From contig NC_073693.1 of the NCBI RefSeq assembly GCF_029784155.1, forward strand, positions 26,634,002 to 26,698,001: a stretch of DNA of 64,000 nt. The letters are read 5' to 3'. Of this stretch, positions 49,380-59,329 are shown one piece after another. The position numbers were made by a program, and so were the translations under genes. The notes under the pieces were generated by a model that worked only from the letters and a program-made list of their open reading frames with translations, was not told where the DNA came from and did no database searches. Source of the stretch: Uranotaenia lowii. Its lineage: Eukaryota; Arthropoda; Insecta; Diptera; Culicidae. Numbering within the stretch: the stretch's first letter is position 1; each line of letters starts with the position of its first letter.

Positions 49380-49600
49380 TTTAAAATCAGTGGAAGCTGC
49401 CATCTTGGATTTCAAGATGGCGTCGGAAAGAAAAAAATCGACTTCTAGTTTAGCCCTTTCACCCAATACCCGTATAGTGGTGGTTTAATGCGACTTTTTG
49501 TCAGCATTAAGCATTAAAAGTTGAGCGGATGCCGCCATCTTGGATTTCAAGATGGCGTCAGACAACGAAATTTGACTTCAACTCATGATTTATTCCACGG
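49380..49600 (-). repeat. Two inverted copies of the 137-bp unit
   Basis: Reverse-complement units with palindromes at 49,401-49,423 and 49,534-49,556 (spacing 133 bp) and GCCCTTTCACCCAATACCC between them. With the direct array 400 bp to the left they can form a long imperfect inverted repeat. Confidence 0.85.
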
Positions 49601-50365
49601 GTCATTCAAAACCAATCCTTTTCCATTCAAAATGTCTGTCCTCATTTACTGTACTAATGATTAACAACTCAGAAATGAGGAACTCAACCTTAGCGTGTAA
49701 TTGGTTGGCTTGCGAGAGAAACGTCAAATCGTAGCTTTTTTTGGGGTCATCATTAAACCATAATAAAACTATGAATTGACTCACGCCATGTTGGTTGCAA
49801 AATCGAAGGGCACAAAATGACGCCATGTTGATGGATTCACAATGCAAGCATTGGAAAAAAAATTTTCAGGCCTTTTTCCATCAATTCCATCATGATTGAC
49901 CATCAGATTTGACGAGGCGCATTTATTTTAAGATACTATTTCATATACATTTTACCTAAAATCTTGACTGGCAGTAGAAAAGAAGCTCAATATATGGTTA
50001 AAACATTGGTTTTTTTAGCTATTAATTTTACCAGATCATATCTGAATAATGCAATCATCATTCATCAACCATTATGGTTGCTGGGAAAAATAAAAAAAAA
50101 AAACTCCGAGAACTGACAGAACCGAAAAAAAACAAAAATTTCTAACATGTTTTATAATAGCTTTTTAAAAGCTTTGGTGACCAAAATTGATGACCAACAA
50201 TTATATGTCTTGATGACGTTTCTAGGGTAGGGCCAAATAGCCTGATTTTGGCTTTATTAGAGTCCAGGTGATGTTATAAAATGCGCTTTAGCTTTTTATG
50301 AAGATTAATGCGATAGTCCAAACGATATTTTGCTGACCATAATAAAGCTAAAATTGTTACTTGGG

Positions 50366-51675
50366 AAGCCCCTCACGTATGAATGATCTTCCACTGCAAA
50401 ATCATCCTGAGAAATGATAAAGAAAGTTTAGAAGAATTTTTGGTTAAAAAAATTTTCTGCTGGTATAATTTGCCAACGACACAAAAACATTGAAGCCCAC
50501 CAGGCCAGTTCGAAGCACCTGTCCATGGCGGAGGCAGGGAGTTTCAATATTAAAATTTAGCTAGAAATAATAATAATTCCAAAAACAAGCACAAATAACA
50601 AGGAAATCGAATTCTAGAACAATTATCCCACTTATGAAGAGCTTTTAAACTCGAATAAATAATGAATTTATCTGATAAGGTTCAAAATGATACAAAATCA
50701 AAGTATCAAATCAATGATTTTTCCAATAAGTCATTAATAAGTTGTTCAAAATGATGTTTCTTCTCCTGAATTAGAAATTTCCTCGAAAACTTATTTTTGG
50801 CTTTCTTGTTTGCCAAATTGTTATAAAAACTCCCGAAACACCAGAAAAGGAAAACGATGAAAAAAAATTTGAAAAATCAGAATTTTATGCGTCCGACATC
50901 AGAATTAAGGCACAGAAAACGAATATATTAAATATGATAAAAGATTGAAAAAATAATAAATCTGAATTTGGAAATAAAATTCAGTTCAGTTCAGAAATTA
51001 ATCATTATTAACCATGATTGAGCAATTTTTTTTTATTCAAATAGTTTAATTGAGGCCTTTAACTCATAAAGTTTTTTTTGGGCCGGGTGCCGGGTATTTA
51101 TTCCACTTTTGTTGTATGAGTCAGAGGGAATGTAAAAAAAATTGTGAATAAAAAAATATTTTGATTTACTATTTGTTCTTCATTTTCAACTAAAGTGATG
51201 ATTATTAAATTCCACAGGAATATCTTGAATTAAAAAAAAAATTATGTTTTGAAATGTGAGATCTAGATTGGAAAAAATACTACCCAATTTAAATTTAACT
51301 GAACTTATACAAAATACAAAGATTGAATAAAACTAAACTCAAATAGAAATAAAAGGCTAAAAAAGTTCAATTTTTAGTTCACATTAAAAGATGAAAATTA
51401 AAAGACAAAAGGTACAAACAATGTTTTCCTTATTAAAAATATTGTTTCAAAGGCATCTTAGAAAATTTTGTTTATAGAACACAATAATTAAAAATTGGAA
51501 ATTTAAGACAAACAATGAAAATACTGCACAAATTGAAGATGAAGGACACGAGATTTAAACATTTATTTATAAGGATTTTATAAATAAAGGAGTCTTAATT
51601 TGTCTTTAAATGATGCCTTTGTTTAAAATCATCTGCAGTTCTGGGGAAACGGCGATTAAAATTTTCAAAATGAAT
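50366..51675. other. AT-rich spacer, nothing recognised
   Basis: Low-GC sequence without frames or termini of note. Confidence 0.4.
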
Positions 51676-51679
51676 GAGA

Positions 51680-53010
51680 TTTGAGTGCAATCAATCATTG
51701 ATAACTAATGTACCAACAAATGAAAATGAAACAGAAAATATGATTCTAAATTTGTTTATAACCCGCCACTGATTCAAACAACAATATTTTGCCTAGATAT
51801 TCTCATTTCATTCTACAATTTTGAGAAACTTGAACATATTTCTTTACAAGAACTTCTGACATTACCAAAGAAAGCTTTGTGCAAAAATTGGTTTTATTTC
51901 ATTAAACAAATTTGTTAAGAATTCTGCAACTATTTCACTTATGTTTAAAAAATATTTAAAACTCAACTTGGTTTAAGAGTTCGTTAAAAATTCTTAAAAA
52001 CTTCACTATTTTACAGAATTGATAAGATTACACGAATTTAAAATCTTTGTGCACAGAAGTCGAAATTTCTTGCTATCATCGGAAAAGTTGATCATTGAAT
52101 TCAAACCTTTATTTTTAAATAAAAATTTGAAGAATAAATTTTTAAAGTTGAAATGGATGGTTCCGAATTCTGAACTTGTTTAGTTATACTACTAAGAAGC
52201 TACTGGTAGAAAGCCTAAACTAAGGTTGCCAGATTGCCCTGTTTTATCCGGGTTGGCACAGATATTCAACACAAAATTTGAAAAAAGTCCGGCTCGGCCC
52301 GGTTGCTCGGATTTCAGTTAAAAATGCCCGGATTTTGACCGGATTTATTCACTTTATTTGCCAAAACAAACAAAAAAACGAATTGTGTTGTAAGTTTATT
52401 TATTTATGCGTCTCAAAGCGAATTTTGTGATCAAGTTTCATAAAAAATAATCATGAGACGTTTTTTGAAAGCGTAATATACGATTTAAAAACTGCTAATG
52501 AAAAAAACCTTTTTTTTTCTTGATTTGTGTTGATTAATTCCTGGATTTGAACTAAATTTGCCCGGATATTGCCCAGATTTTTGATCGACATTTTGCAATC
52601 AAATGCCTGGATTTTGCTAGATTTTTAGATGAAAATAGCGCGGATTTTCCGGCCCGGGTACGTGCTAAAAAATTCTGGCAACCTTAGCCCAAACTAAGGA
52701 TGAGTTATGGTTTTTAGTGTCAAGATTCTAGTTTCAATACAAAAAGTTTGTGGAATTGCCTTCCGGAATTGATAATTTCAAATTATTTTCAAATAAGTCA
52801 TACAATGTCGTTAACAAAAAAAAATCCACCGGAAGCACAAAGATTTCTTGACATGTTTGTTAACTCATTTTTTAAAATAACTTTTGGAATCAAGTAATTT
52901 CTCGTTATTGTTGAAAATTCATTTCTGAAACTAAAAATTTAGCTTGGAAAAAATCTCCATGGGAGGGGTTTAACCCCTTAACCTGCCCGCTTTCCTTAAT
53001 TAATTTATAT
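51680..53010 (+). repeat. Dispersed repeat R1, copy interrupted by a mobile element
   Basis: Diverged similarity to 40,490-41,560 is seen on both sides of the element at 52,221-52,686. To the left are AATCAATCATTGATAACTAA and an ACTTCACTATTTTACAGAATTG segment. To the right are GGAATCAAGTAATTTC and GGTTTAACCCCTTAACC. The insertion therefore came after this copy was in place. Confidence 0.5.
52221..52686 (+). mobile_element. TAAGGTTGCC-family element, full length
   Basis: This 466-bp copy has perfect 13-bp terminal inverted repeats, TAAGGTTGCCAGA and TCTGGCAACCTTA. Flanking 8-mers GCCTAAAC (52,213-52,220) and GCCCAAAC (52,687-52,694) differ at one position and are a plausible target duplication. 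GCCCGG/CCGGGT words cluster in both subterminal regions and the centre is AT-rich. It encodes no protein. Confidence 0.9.
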
Positions 53011-53182
53011 AATTTTTAAATAAACAAATGCTTTTTGAATTAAAGCAGTTCCTCCGAAAAACAATGTGTGACAGAATTGACTCTTTTTCAGAATCTGACT
53101 TTCTGTTATTTTTGACAATTTCTTCAGAAAAATAAAAAAAAAAAGTTGAAGAGGTTGTAATCATGCTACAACCGTGTAGTGA

Positions 53183-53209
53183 GCGTAGAATTACGATAAC
53201 TCTCTATGG
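53183..53209 (+). repeat. Left GTAGAATTACG motif flanking the 13-bp block
   Basis: GCGTAGAATTACGATAAC followed by TCTCTATGG resembles, in inverted orientation, 57,752-57,786 beyond the other side of the satellite. It may be one end of an inverted pair. Confidence 0.35.
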
Positions 53210-53269
53210 TTAACTTATTTCTGTATTGATTACATAAACAAAAAAAATTGCAGTATAATGAAATGCTTA

Positions 53270-53606
53270 GAACTAATGTCAAAATGACATCATCATTGCA
53301 TGTCATTTCAAACCGTGATGGCAGCAAGCTTGAATGTCATTTCAAAATGTCACGAAAACATGTCCTTTCAAAATTTCATGACATGTTCTGTCAAAATTTC
53401 ATGACAAAATGTTATGTCAAATTGTCTTGCCAAAATGTCATGTCAAATTTCAATGTCATGTCTACATTTAATGTCATGTCGACATGCAATGCCATGTCAA
53501 AATTGTATGTCACAATATCATGTCAACATGTCATTTAAACTTGGCATGTCATGTGAAGATCTCATGAAGATGTCATGCCAACATCTCATATCAAAATGTT
53601 ATGTCA
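53270..53606. repeat. Degenerate left edge of the 13-bp satellite
   Basis: Irregular TGTCATGTC, TTTCATGACA and AATGTCATG words with no fixed phase. Bases 53,342-53,599 recur at 56,718-56,975 with an offset of 3376 bp and only two internal differences (53,506/56,882 and 53,513/56,889), plus one just beyond (53,600/56,976). Confidence 0.9.
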
Positions 53607-56600
53607 AAATGTCATGTCAAAATGTCATGTCAAAATGTCATGTCAAAATGTCATGTCAAAATGTCATGTCAAAATGTCATGCCAAAATGTCATGCCAAAA
53701 TGTCATGCCAAAATGTCATGCCAAAATGTCATGCCAAATGTCATGTCAAAATGTCATGTCAAAATGTCATGTCAAAATGTCATGTCAAAATGTCATGCCA
53801 AAATGTCATGCCAAAATGTCATGCCAAAATGTCATGTCAAAATGTCATGTCAAAATGTCATGTCAAAATGTCATGCCAAAATGTCATGTCAAAATGTCAT
53901 GCCAACATGTCATGCCAACATGTCATGTCAAAATGTCATGCCAACATGTCATGCCAACATGTCATGTCAAAATGTCATGTCAAAATGTCATGTCAATATG
54001 TCATGCCAATATGTCATGTCAAAATGTCATGTCAAAATGTCATGTCAAAATGTCATGTCAAAATGTCATGTCAAAATGTCATGCCAAAATGTCATGCCAA
54101 AATGTCATGCCAAAATGTCATGCCAAAATGTCATGCCAAAATGTCATGTCAAAATGTCATGTCAAAATGTCATGTCAAAATGTCATGTCAAAATGTCATG
54201 TCAAAATGTCATGCCAACATGTCATGCCAACATGTCATGTCAAAATGTCATGTCAATATGTCATGCCAAAATGTCATGCCAAAATGTCATGTCAAAATGT
54301 CATGTCAAAATGTCATGTCAAAATGTCATGTCAAAATGTCATGTCAAAATGTCATGTCAAAATGTCATGCCAACATGTCATGCCAACATGTCATGTCAAA
54401 ATGTCATGCCAAAATGTCATGCCAAAATGTCATGCCAAAATGTCATGCCAAAATGTCATGTCAAAATGTCATGCCAACATGTCATGTCAAAATGTCATGT
54501 CAATATGTCATGCCAAAATGTCATGCCAAAATGTCATGCCAAAATGTCATGTCAAAATGTCATGTCAAAATGTCATGTCAAAATGTCATGCCAACATGTC
54601 ATGCCAACATGTCATGTCAAAATGTCATGCCAAAATGTCATGCCAAAATGTCATGCCAAAATGTCATGCCAAAATGTCATGTCAAAATGTCATGTCAAAA
54701 TGTCATGTCAAAATGTCATGTCAAAATGTCATGTCAAAATGTCATGTCAAAATGTCATGTCAAAATGTCATGTCAAAATGTCATGCCAACATGTCATGTC
54801 AAAATGTCATGTCAATATGTCATGCCAAAATGTCATGCCAAAATGTCATGTCAAAATGTCATGTCAAAATGTCATGTCAAAATGTCATGTCAAAATGTCA
54901 TGTCAAAATGTCATGTCAAAATGTCATGTCAAAATGTCATGTCAAAATGTCATGTCAAAATGTCATGTCAAAATGTCATGTCAAAATGTCATGTCAAAAT
55001 GTCATGCCAAAATGTCATGCCAAAATGTCATGCCAAAATGTCATGCCAAAATGTCATGTCAAAATGTCATGTCAAAATGTCATGTCAAAATGTCATGTCA
55101 AAATGTCATGTCAAAATGTCATGCCAACATGTCATGCCAACATGTCATGCCAACATGTCATGTCAAAATGTCATGTCAAAATGTCATGTCAAAATGTCAT
55201 GTCAAAATGTCATGTCAAAATGTCATGCCAAAATGTCATGTCAAAATGTCATGTCAAAATGTCATGTCAAAATGTCATGTCAAAATGTCATGCCAACATG
55301 TCATGTCAAAATGTCATGTCAATATGTCATGCCAAAATGTCATGCCAAAATGTCATGCCAAAATGTCATGTCAAAATGTCATGTCAAAATGTCATGTCAA
55401 AATGTCATGTCAAAATGTCATGTCAAAATGTCATGTCAAAATGTCATGCCAACATGTCATGCCAACATGTCATGTCAAAATGTCATGCCAAAATGTCATG
55501 CCAAAATGTCATGCCAAAATGTCATGCCAAAATGTCATGTCAAAATGTCATGTCAAAATGTCATGTCAAAATGTCATGTCAAAATGTCATGTCAAAATGT
55601 CATGTCAAAATGTCATGTCAAAATGTCATGCCAACATGTCATGTCAAAATGTCATGTCAATATGTCATGCCAAAATGTCATGCCAAAATGTCATGTCAAA
55701 ATGTCATGTCAAAATGTCATATCAAAATGTCATGTCAAAATGTCATGTCAAAATGTCATGCCAACATGTCATGCCAACATGTCATGTCAAAATGTCATGC
55801 CAAAATGTCATGCCAAAATGTCATGTCAAAATGTCATGTCAAAATGTCATGTCAAAATGTCATGTCAAAATGTCATGTCAAAATGTCATGTCAAAATGTC
55901 ATGTCAAAATGTCATGTCAAAATGTCATGTCAAAATGTCATGTCAAAATGTCATGCCAACATGTCATGCCAACATGTCATGTCAAAATGTCATGTCAATA
56001 TGTCATGCCAAAATGTCATGCCAAAATGTCATGCCAAAATGTCATGCCAACATGTCATGCCAAAATGTCATGCCAAAATGTCATGCCAAAATGTCATGCC
56101 AAAATGTCATGTCAAAATGTCATGTCAAAATGTCATGTCAAAATGTCATGCCAACATGTCATGCCAACATGTCATGCCAACATGTCATGCCAACATGTCA
56201 TGCCAACATGTCATGCCAACATGTCATGTCAAAATGTCATGTCAAAATGTCATGTCAATATGTCATGTCAATATGTCATGTCAATATGTCATGCCAAAAT
56301 GTCATGCCAAAATGTCATGCCAAAATGTCATGCCAAAATGTCATGTCAAAATGTCATGTCAAAATGTCATGTCAAAATGTCATGTCAAAATGTCATGTCA
56401 AAATGTCATGCCAAAATGTCATGTCAAAATGTCATGTCAAAATGTCATGCCAAAATGTCAAGCCAACATGTCATGCCAACATGTCATGTCAAAATGTCAT
56501 GCCAAAATGTCATGCCAAAATGTCATGCCAAAATGTCATGTCAAAATATCATGTCAAAATGTCATGTCAAAATGTCATGTCAAAATGTCATGTCAAAATG

Positions 56601-56717
56601 TCATGTCAAAATGTCATGTCAAAATGTCATGTCAAAATGTCATGTCAAAATGTCATGTCAAAATGTCATGTCAAAATGTCATGTCAAAATGTCATGTCAA
56701 AATGTCATGTCAAAATG
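53607..56717. repeat. 13-bp satellite array, main block
   Basis: About 239 units of ATGTCATGTCAAA. Subtypes differ after TGTCATG: TCAAAA, CCAAAA, CCAACA, TCAATA and rarely CCAATA. Because 13 is not a multiple of three, three units make one 39-base cycle encoding MSKCHVKMSCQNV, so all three plus frames are open (1060, 1059 and 1166 codons). On the minus strand the cycle hits TGA. One slipped unit (12 bp) lies near 53,735. Subtype order shows longer repeats, for example a block starting CCAACA CCAACA TCAAAA CCAAAA x4 at 54,591 that recurs at 55,449 (858 bp, 66 units). Confidence 0.97.
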
Positions 56718-56975
56718 TCAAAATGTCACGAAAACATGTCCTTTCAAAATTTCATGACATGTTCTGTCAAAATTTCATGACAAAATGTTATGTCAAATTG
56801 TCTTGCCAAAATGTCATGTCAAATTTCAATGTCATGTCTACATTTAATGTCATGTCGACATGCAATGCCATGTCAAAATTGGATGTCATAATATCATGTC
56901 AACATGTCATTTAAACTTGGCATGTCATGTGAAGATCTCATGAAGATGTCATGCCAACATCTCATATCAAAATGT
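56718..56975. repeat. Second copy of the degenerate edge segment
   Basis: Almost identical to 53,342-53,599 (offset 3376 bp). It sits between the main array and a short second array. The near identity of an otherwise irregular sequence shows that a block made of edge plus array was duplicated as a unit. Confidence 0.93.
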
Positions 56976-57330
56976 CATGTCAAAATGTCATGTCAAAATG
57001 TCATGCCAAAATGTCATGTCAAAATGTCATGTCAATATGTCATGCCAAAATGTCATGCCAAAATGTCATGTCAAAATGTCATGTCAAAATGTCTTGTCAA
57101 AATGTCATGTCAATATGTCATGTCAAAATGTCATGCCAAAATGTCATGCCAAAATGTCATGCCAAAATGTCATGCCAAAATGTCATGTCAAAATGTCATG
57201 TCAAAATGTCATGTCAAAATGTCATGTCAAAATGTCATGTCAAAATGTCATGTCAAAATGTCATGTCAAAATGTCATGTCAAAATGTCATGTCAAAATGT
57301 CATGTCAAAATGTCATGCCAACATGTCATT
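56976..57330. repeat. 13-bp satellite array, short second block
   Basis: About 27 units of the same subtypes, ending abruptly at CATGTCATTAACTCCGC, where GC-rich sequence begins. A TGTCTTGTC variant lies near 57,091. Confidence 0.95.
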
Positions 57331-57545
57331 AACTCCGCTGGTTATCCTCCGCTGCTAGTCGCCACCACCGCTGCTAGTCGCCAGCAGCTTTAGCGGCATG
57401 TCTGCTGCTGAACCATCCTTCTGCTTCGCTGGCTTCCACTAAACTAACTGCAAAACGATATCTGCGTTGGATTACCACTGGTGGGGTCCAAACGCAGATC
57501 GAATTGCAGGAGAACTGTACACGACGACGAGCAAAAAGAAACTGA
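57331..57545 (-). other. GC-rich leader-like stretch downstream of the minus-strand promoter
   Basis: If transcribed leftward from about 57,543 this would be the first 200 bases of the transcript. It contains an imperfect internal repeat (GGCGACTAGCAGCGG twice, near 57,350-57,385). Reading frames on the minus strand are short: a 75-codon frame ends at 57,374, and an ATG near 57,400 gives 14 codons. No known protein is recognised, and the next sequence is satellite. Confidence 0.35.
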
Positions 57546-57577
57546 AACCGAGCCGCTGGCGCCCCGTTGTTTTTATA
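57512..57577 (-). promoter_or_regulatory. Core promoter: TATA box, initiator and DPE
   Basis: On the minus strand TATAAAAA occupies 57,577-57,570. An initiator-like TCAGTT follows at 57,545-57,540, with the A at 57,543, so the TATA box starts at -34. AGTTC falls exactly at +28 to +32 (57,516-57,512) and fits the DPE consensus RGWYV. Such spacing is characteristic of RNA polymerase II core promoters in insects. Transcription would run leftward into the 13-bp satellite. Confidence 0.5.
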
Positions 57578-57667
57578 CTTTTCGTATACATGGAAAATCA
57601 AAACTCATCAAGAGGCGGGGCATCCGTGTTTTCTTTCTTTTTCTCTTTTTTTGTTTTGGCTTGGTGA

Positions 57668-57675
57668 TGACGTCA
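57668..57675. promoter_or_regulatory. Palindromic CRE, TGACGTCA
   Basis: A perfect 8-bp cAMP-response-type palindrome (bZIP site) lies about 90 bp upstream of the minus-strand TATA box. The match is exact; its function is inferred from position only. Confidence 0.4.
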
Positions 57676-57751
57676 TAATCCTTTAGATAGGATGTCTTTG
57701 AAAGAGGCGTTTTTCGTGACGCGAGATTCGATCGCAAATTTCAATTTGCCC

Positions 57752-57786
57752 CCCTATAGTGTTGCCGTAAGACGTAATTCTACGTC
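57752..57786 (-). repeat. Right GTAGAATTACG motif, inverted partner of 53,183-53,209
   Basis: On the minus strand it reads GACGTAGAATTACGTCTTAC, then GGCAACACTATAGG. It contains the palindrome GACGTAATTCTACGTC. The outer 12 bases match the left motif at 53,184, and both go on to CTATGG/CTATAGG. Confidence 0.35.
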
Positions 57787-58395
57787 AAAAAAACATCACA
57801 AATTTTATCACATTTTCCATTTCGTAATTAAAAAATCCAAAAAATTATGTTAACGTAAAAAAATACTTTTTGAAAAATGTATGCAGTTGAAAGTTTTGTG
57901 AAATCTGTGAGTATTTCCTAAATTATGTGTTTTGTGACACAGATTATGAGATAAAAATTTGCTTAAAATTTTGTGAAATTCTAGATTTTTCTATGATTTC
58001 GGCAACCTTGGTAAGAGGTCTATAGATCGAATCTCGCCACCATATATTTTTACACAAATAAAGCGGCCCACCACACTCCCCCACACCAAAAAGCTCATAT
58101 GAGCCCCCTGGTAATGGACGCTTTCTGTTCTCGGCATGTCTGGCAGCAAACAAAAAAACAAAAAACGCGAGCAAAAACAAAAACCAAAAAACAAAAACGC
58201 GAGAAAGAGTATTCCTTTGAAGAGATCCATATTTTATAAATAATTAATACAAAAGAAACAAATTAAAAATTAATTGATAAAGCTAATATACTACCGAGGA
58301 AAAAATATTTACAAAAAAAATGTTAACGTTACGTTAGAAAAAAAAATTAGTTAAAATATATGTGTAACAAAAAATAAAAAATACTGGCATGATGA
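57787..58395. other. AT-rich spacer with a CAAAAA-rich patch
   Basis: Mostly AT-rich. At 58,148-58,205 there are imperfect direct repeats of ACAAAAAACGCGAG. The stretch 58,200-58,395 probably includes the 3' tail of the adjacent LINE fragment. No gene. Confidence 0.4.
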
Positions 58396-58700
58396 TTAGG
58401 TTAATGACTGAAGTTCCTTGAGGTGACGTATCACTTTCGATTTGAAAATGTTACGGTTGTTAGCATTTTTGACAACTTCTGGAAGACAATTGTAAGAAGC
58501 AGGTCCAATATATCTAGGTTAAGGAAATTTGGTATGTCTCTGGATGTATAATGAACACTTATACCATGGAGTATGACAATTTGATGTAAATTGTAAACTC
58601 TTCTGTGTATAAATGAATGCAAAACATCTCGTATAGTCTCAATTACTAGAAAATAGGAGCGAGTCAATAAGGCAGTTCCGAGTCGAGCTTAAAATAGTAT
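58396..58700 (-). pseudogene. LINE (non-LTR retrotransposon) ORF2 C-terminal fragment
   Basis: On the minus strand the last frame reads PRYIGPASYNCLPEVV, then a linker and FKSKVIRHLKELQSL, and stops at TAA (58,396-58,398). This matches the usual end of CR1/Jockey-type reverse transcriptases: a YIGP.LYN.LP motif, a short linker, then F...V..HL. Upstream, in a different frame, FIHRRVYNLHQIVILHG and a TSRDIPNF word continue the same domain (IYK..N.LP...Y.TR). A frameshift lies between them near 58,520. Only the part after the polymerase domain is present, so this is a dead 5'-truncated insertion. An AT-rich 3' untranslated tail follows to the left. Confidence 0.68.
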
Positions 58701-59325
58701 CGGATAGTGAAAATAGAAGAAGAATATTGCTTTAAAAGAAGCCATGTCATACCTCGTAAAGGACCGTTCAAATTTTACGTAAAAAAAATTTTGATTATTT
58801 TCGACTCTACCTCCCCCCTACCTAACACATTCGTGTCAGTTTTTTTTATCCGGTATCCACAAAGCATAATAAGCTGTTTTAATCCACCCCCTTTTAACGC
58901 GTTACATTTAACTTGAATAGTCCCTAAGGCGCCATCAGAGATCTGAGTTGAATTGATTGTTTTTCAATGCTTAAAGACATCTCCCAAATTCAACTGCTAA
59001 TAACTTTTTTGCCTAATGAGACATGAAGTTACAGTGTTCGACAAAGTTGTTTGGCGTTAAATTTTCTTTAAAGAATTTTAAAACCCTTTTGACCCTTATG
59101 CTGATAACAAACTGTGTGTTAACCTTGAATGGACAAATCTTAAGCGACCCTCAAACACTTTGAAACTGAAAAATTAAAAAAAAAAAAAAAAAGGTAAAAA
59201 TTTGCTTTGAAACAATCATAATCAATTCTGGCAACACAGCTAATATATTAAAACCTAATTAAAGTGAAGATTTTTAGCCCAGAAATTTTTTTTTAGATGT
59301 TAACAAGTAGTTTTGAACTCAGCTA
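58701..59325. other. AT-rich spacer, nothing recognised
   Basis: Low-GC sequence; a frame of 69 codons (58707-58916 plus) is unremarkable. An A17 run lies near 59,175. Confidence 0.4.
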
Positions 59326-59329
59326 AAAA

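Larger units (their letters stand above)
47742..50365. mobile_element. Composite fold-back-like element with CCCAAGTAACA ends
   Basis: CCCAAGTAACA at 47,742-47,752 is mirrored by TGTTACTTGGG at 50,355-50,365. Subterminal ACCATAATAAA/TTTATTATGGT words occur at both ends, and CATGTTTTATAATAGC occurs near 48,017 and 50,147. Inside lie a direct tandem array of about 137-bp units (48.2-48.99 kb) and two inverted copies (49.38-49.60 kb). No transposase is visible. No target duplication is apparent next to the ends, so outer limits and superfamily are uncertain; two nested elements are possible. Confidence 0.55.

Noticed and set aside
53607..56717. CRISPR-like array
   Set aside because: The 13-bp units are contiguous without spacers, and the context is eukaryotic.
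53414..56914. 1166-codon cysteine-rich repeat protein
   Set aside because: All three frames give the same cycle because the unit is 13 bp; the sequence varies as a satellite does, not as codons do. Kept only as a finding.
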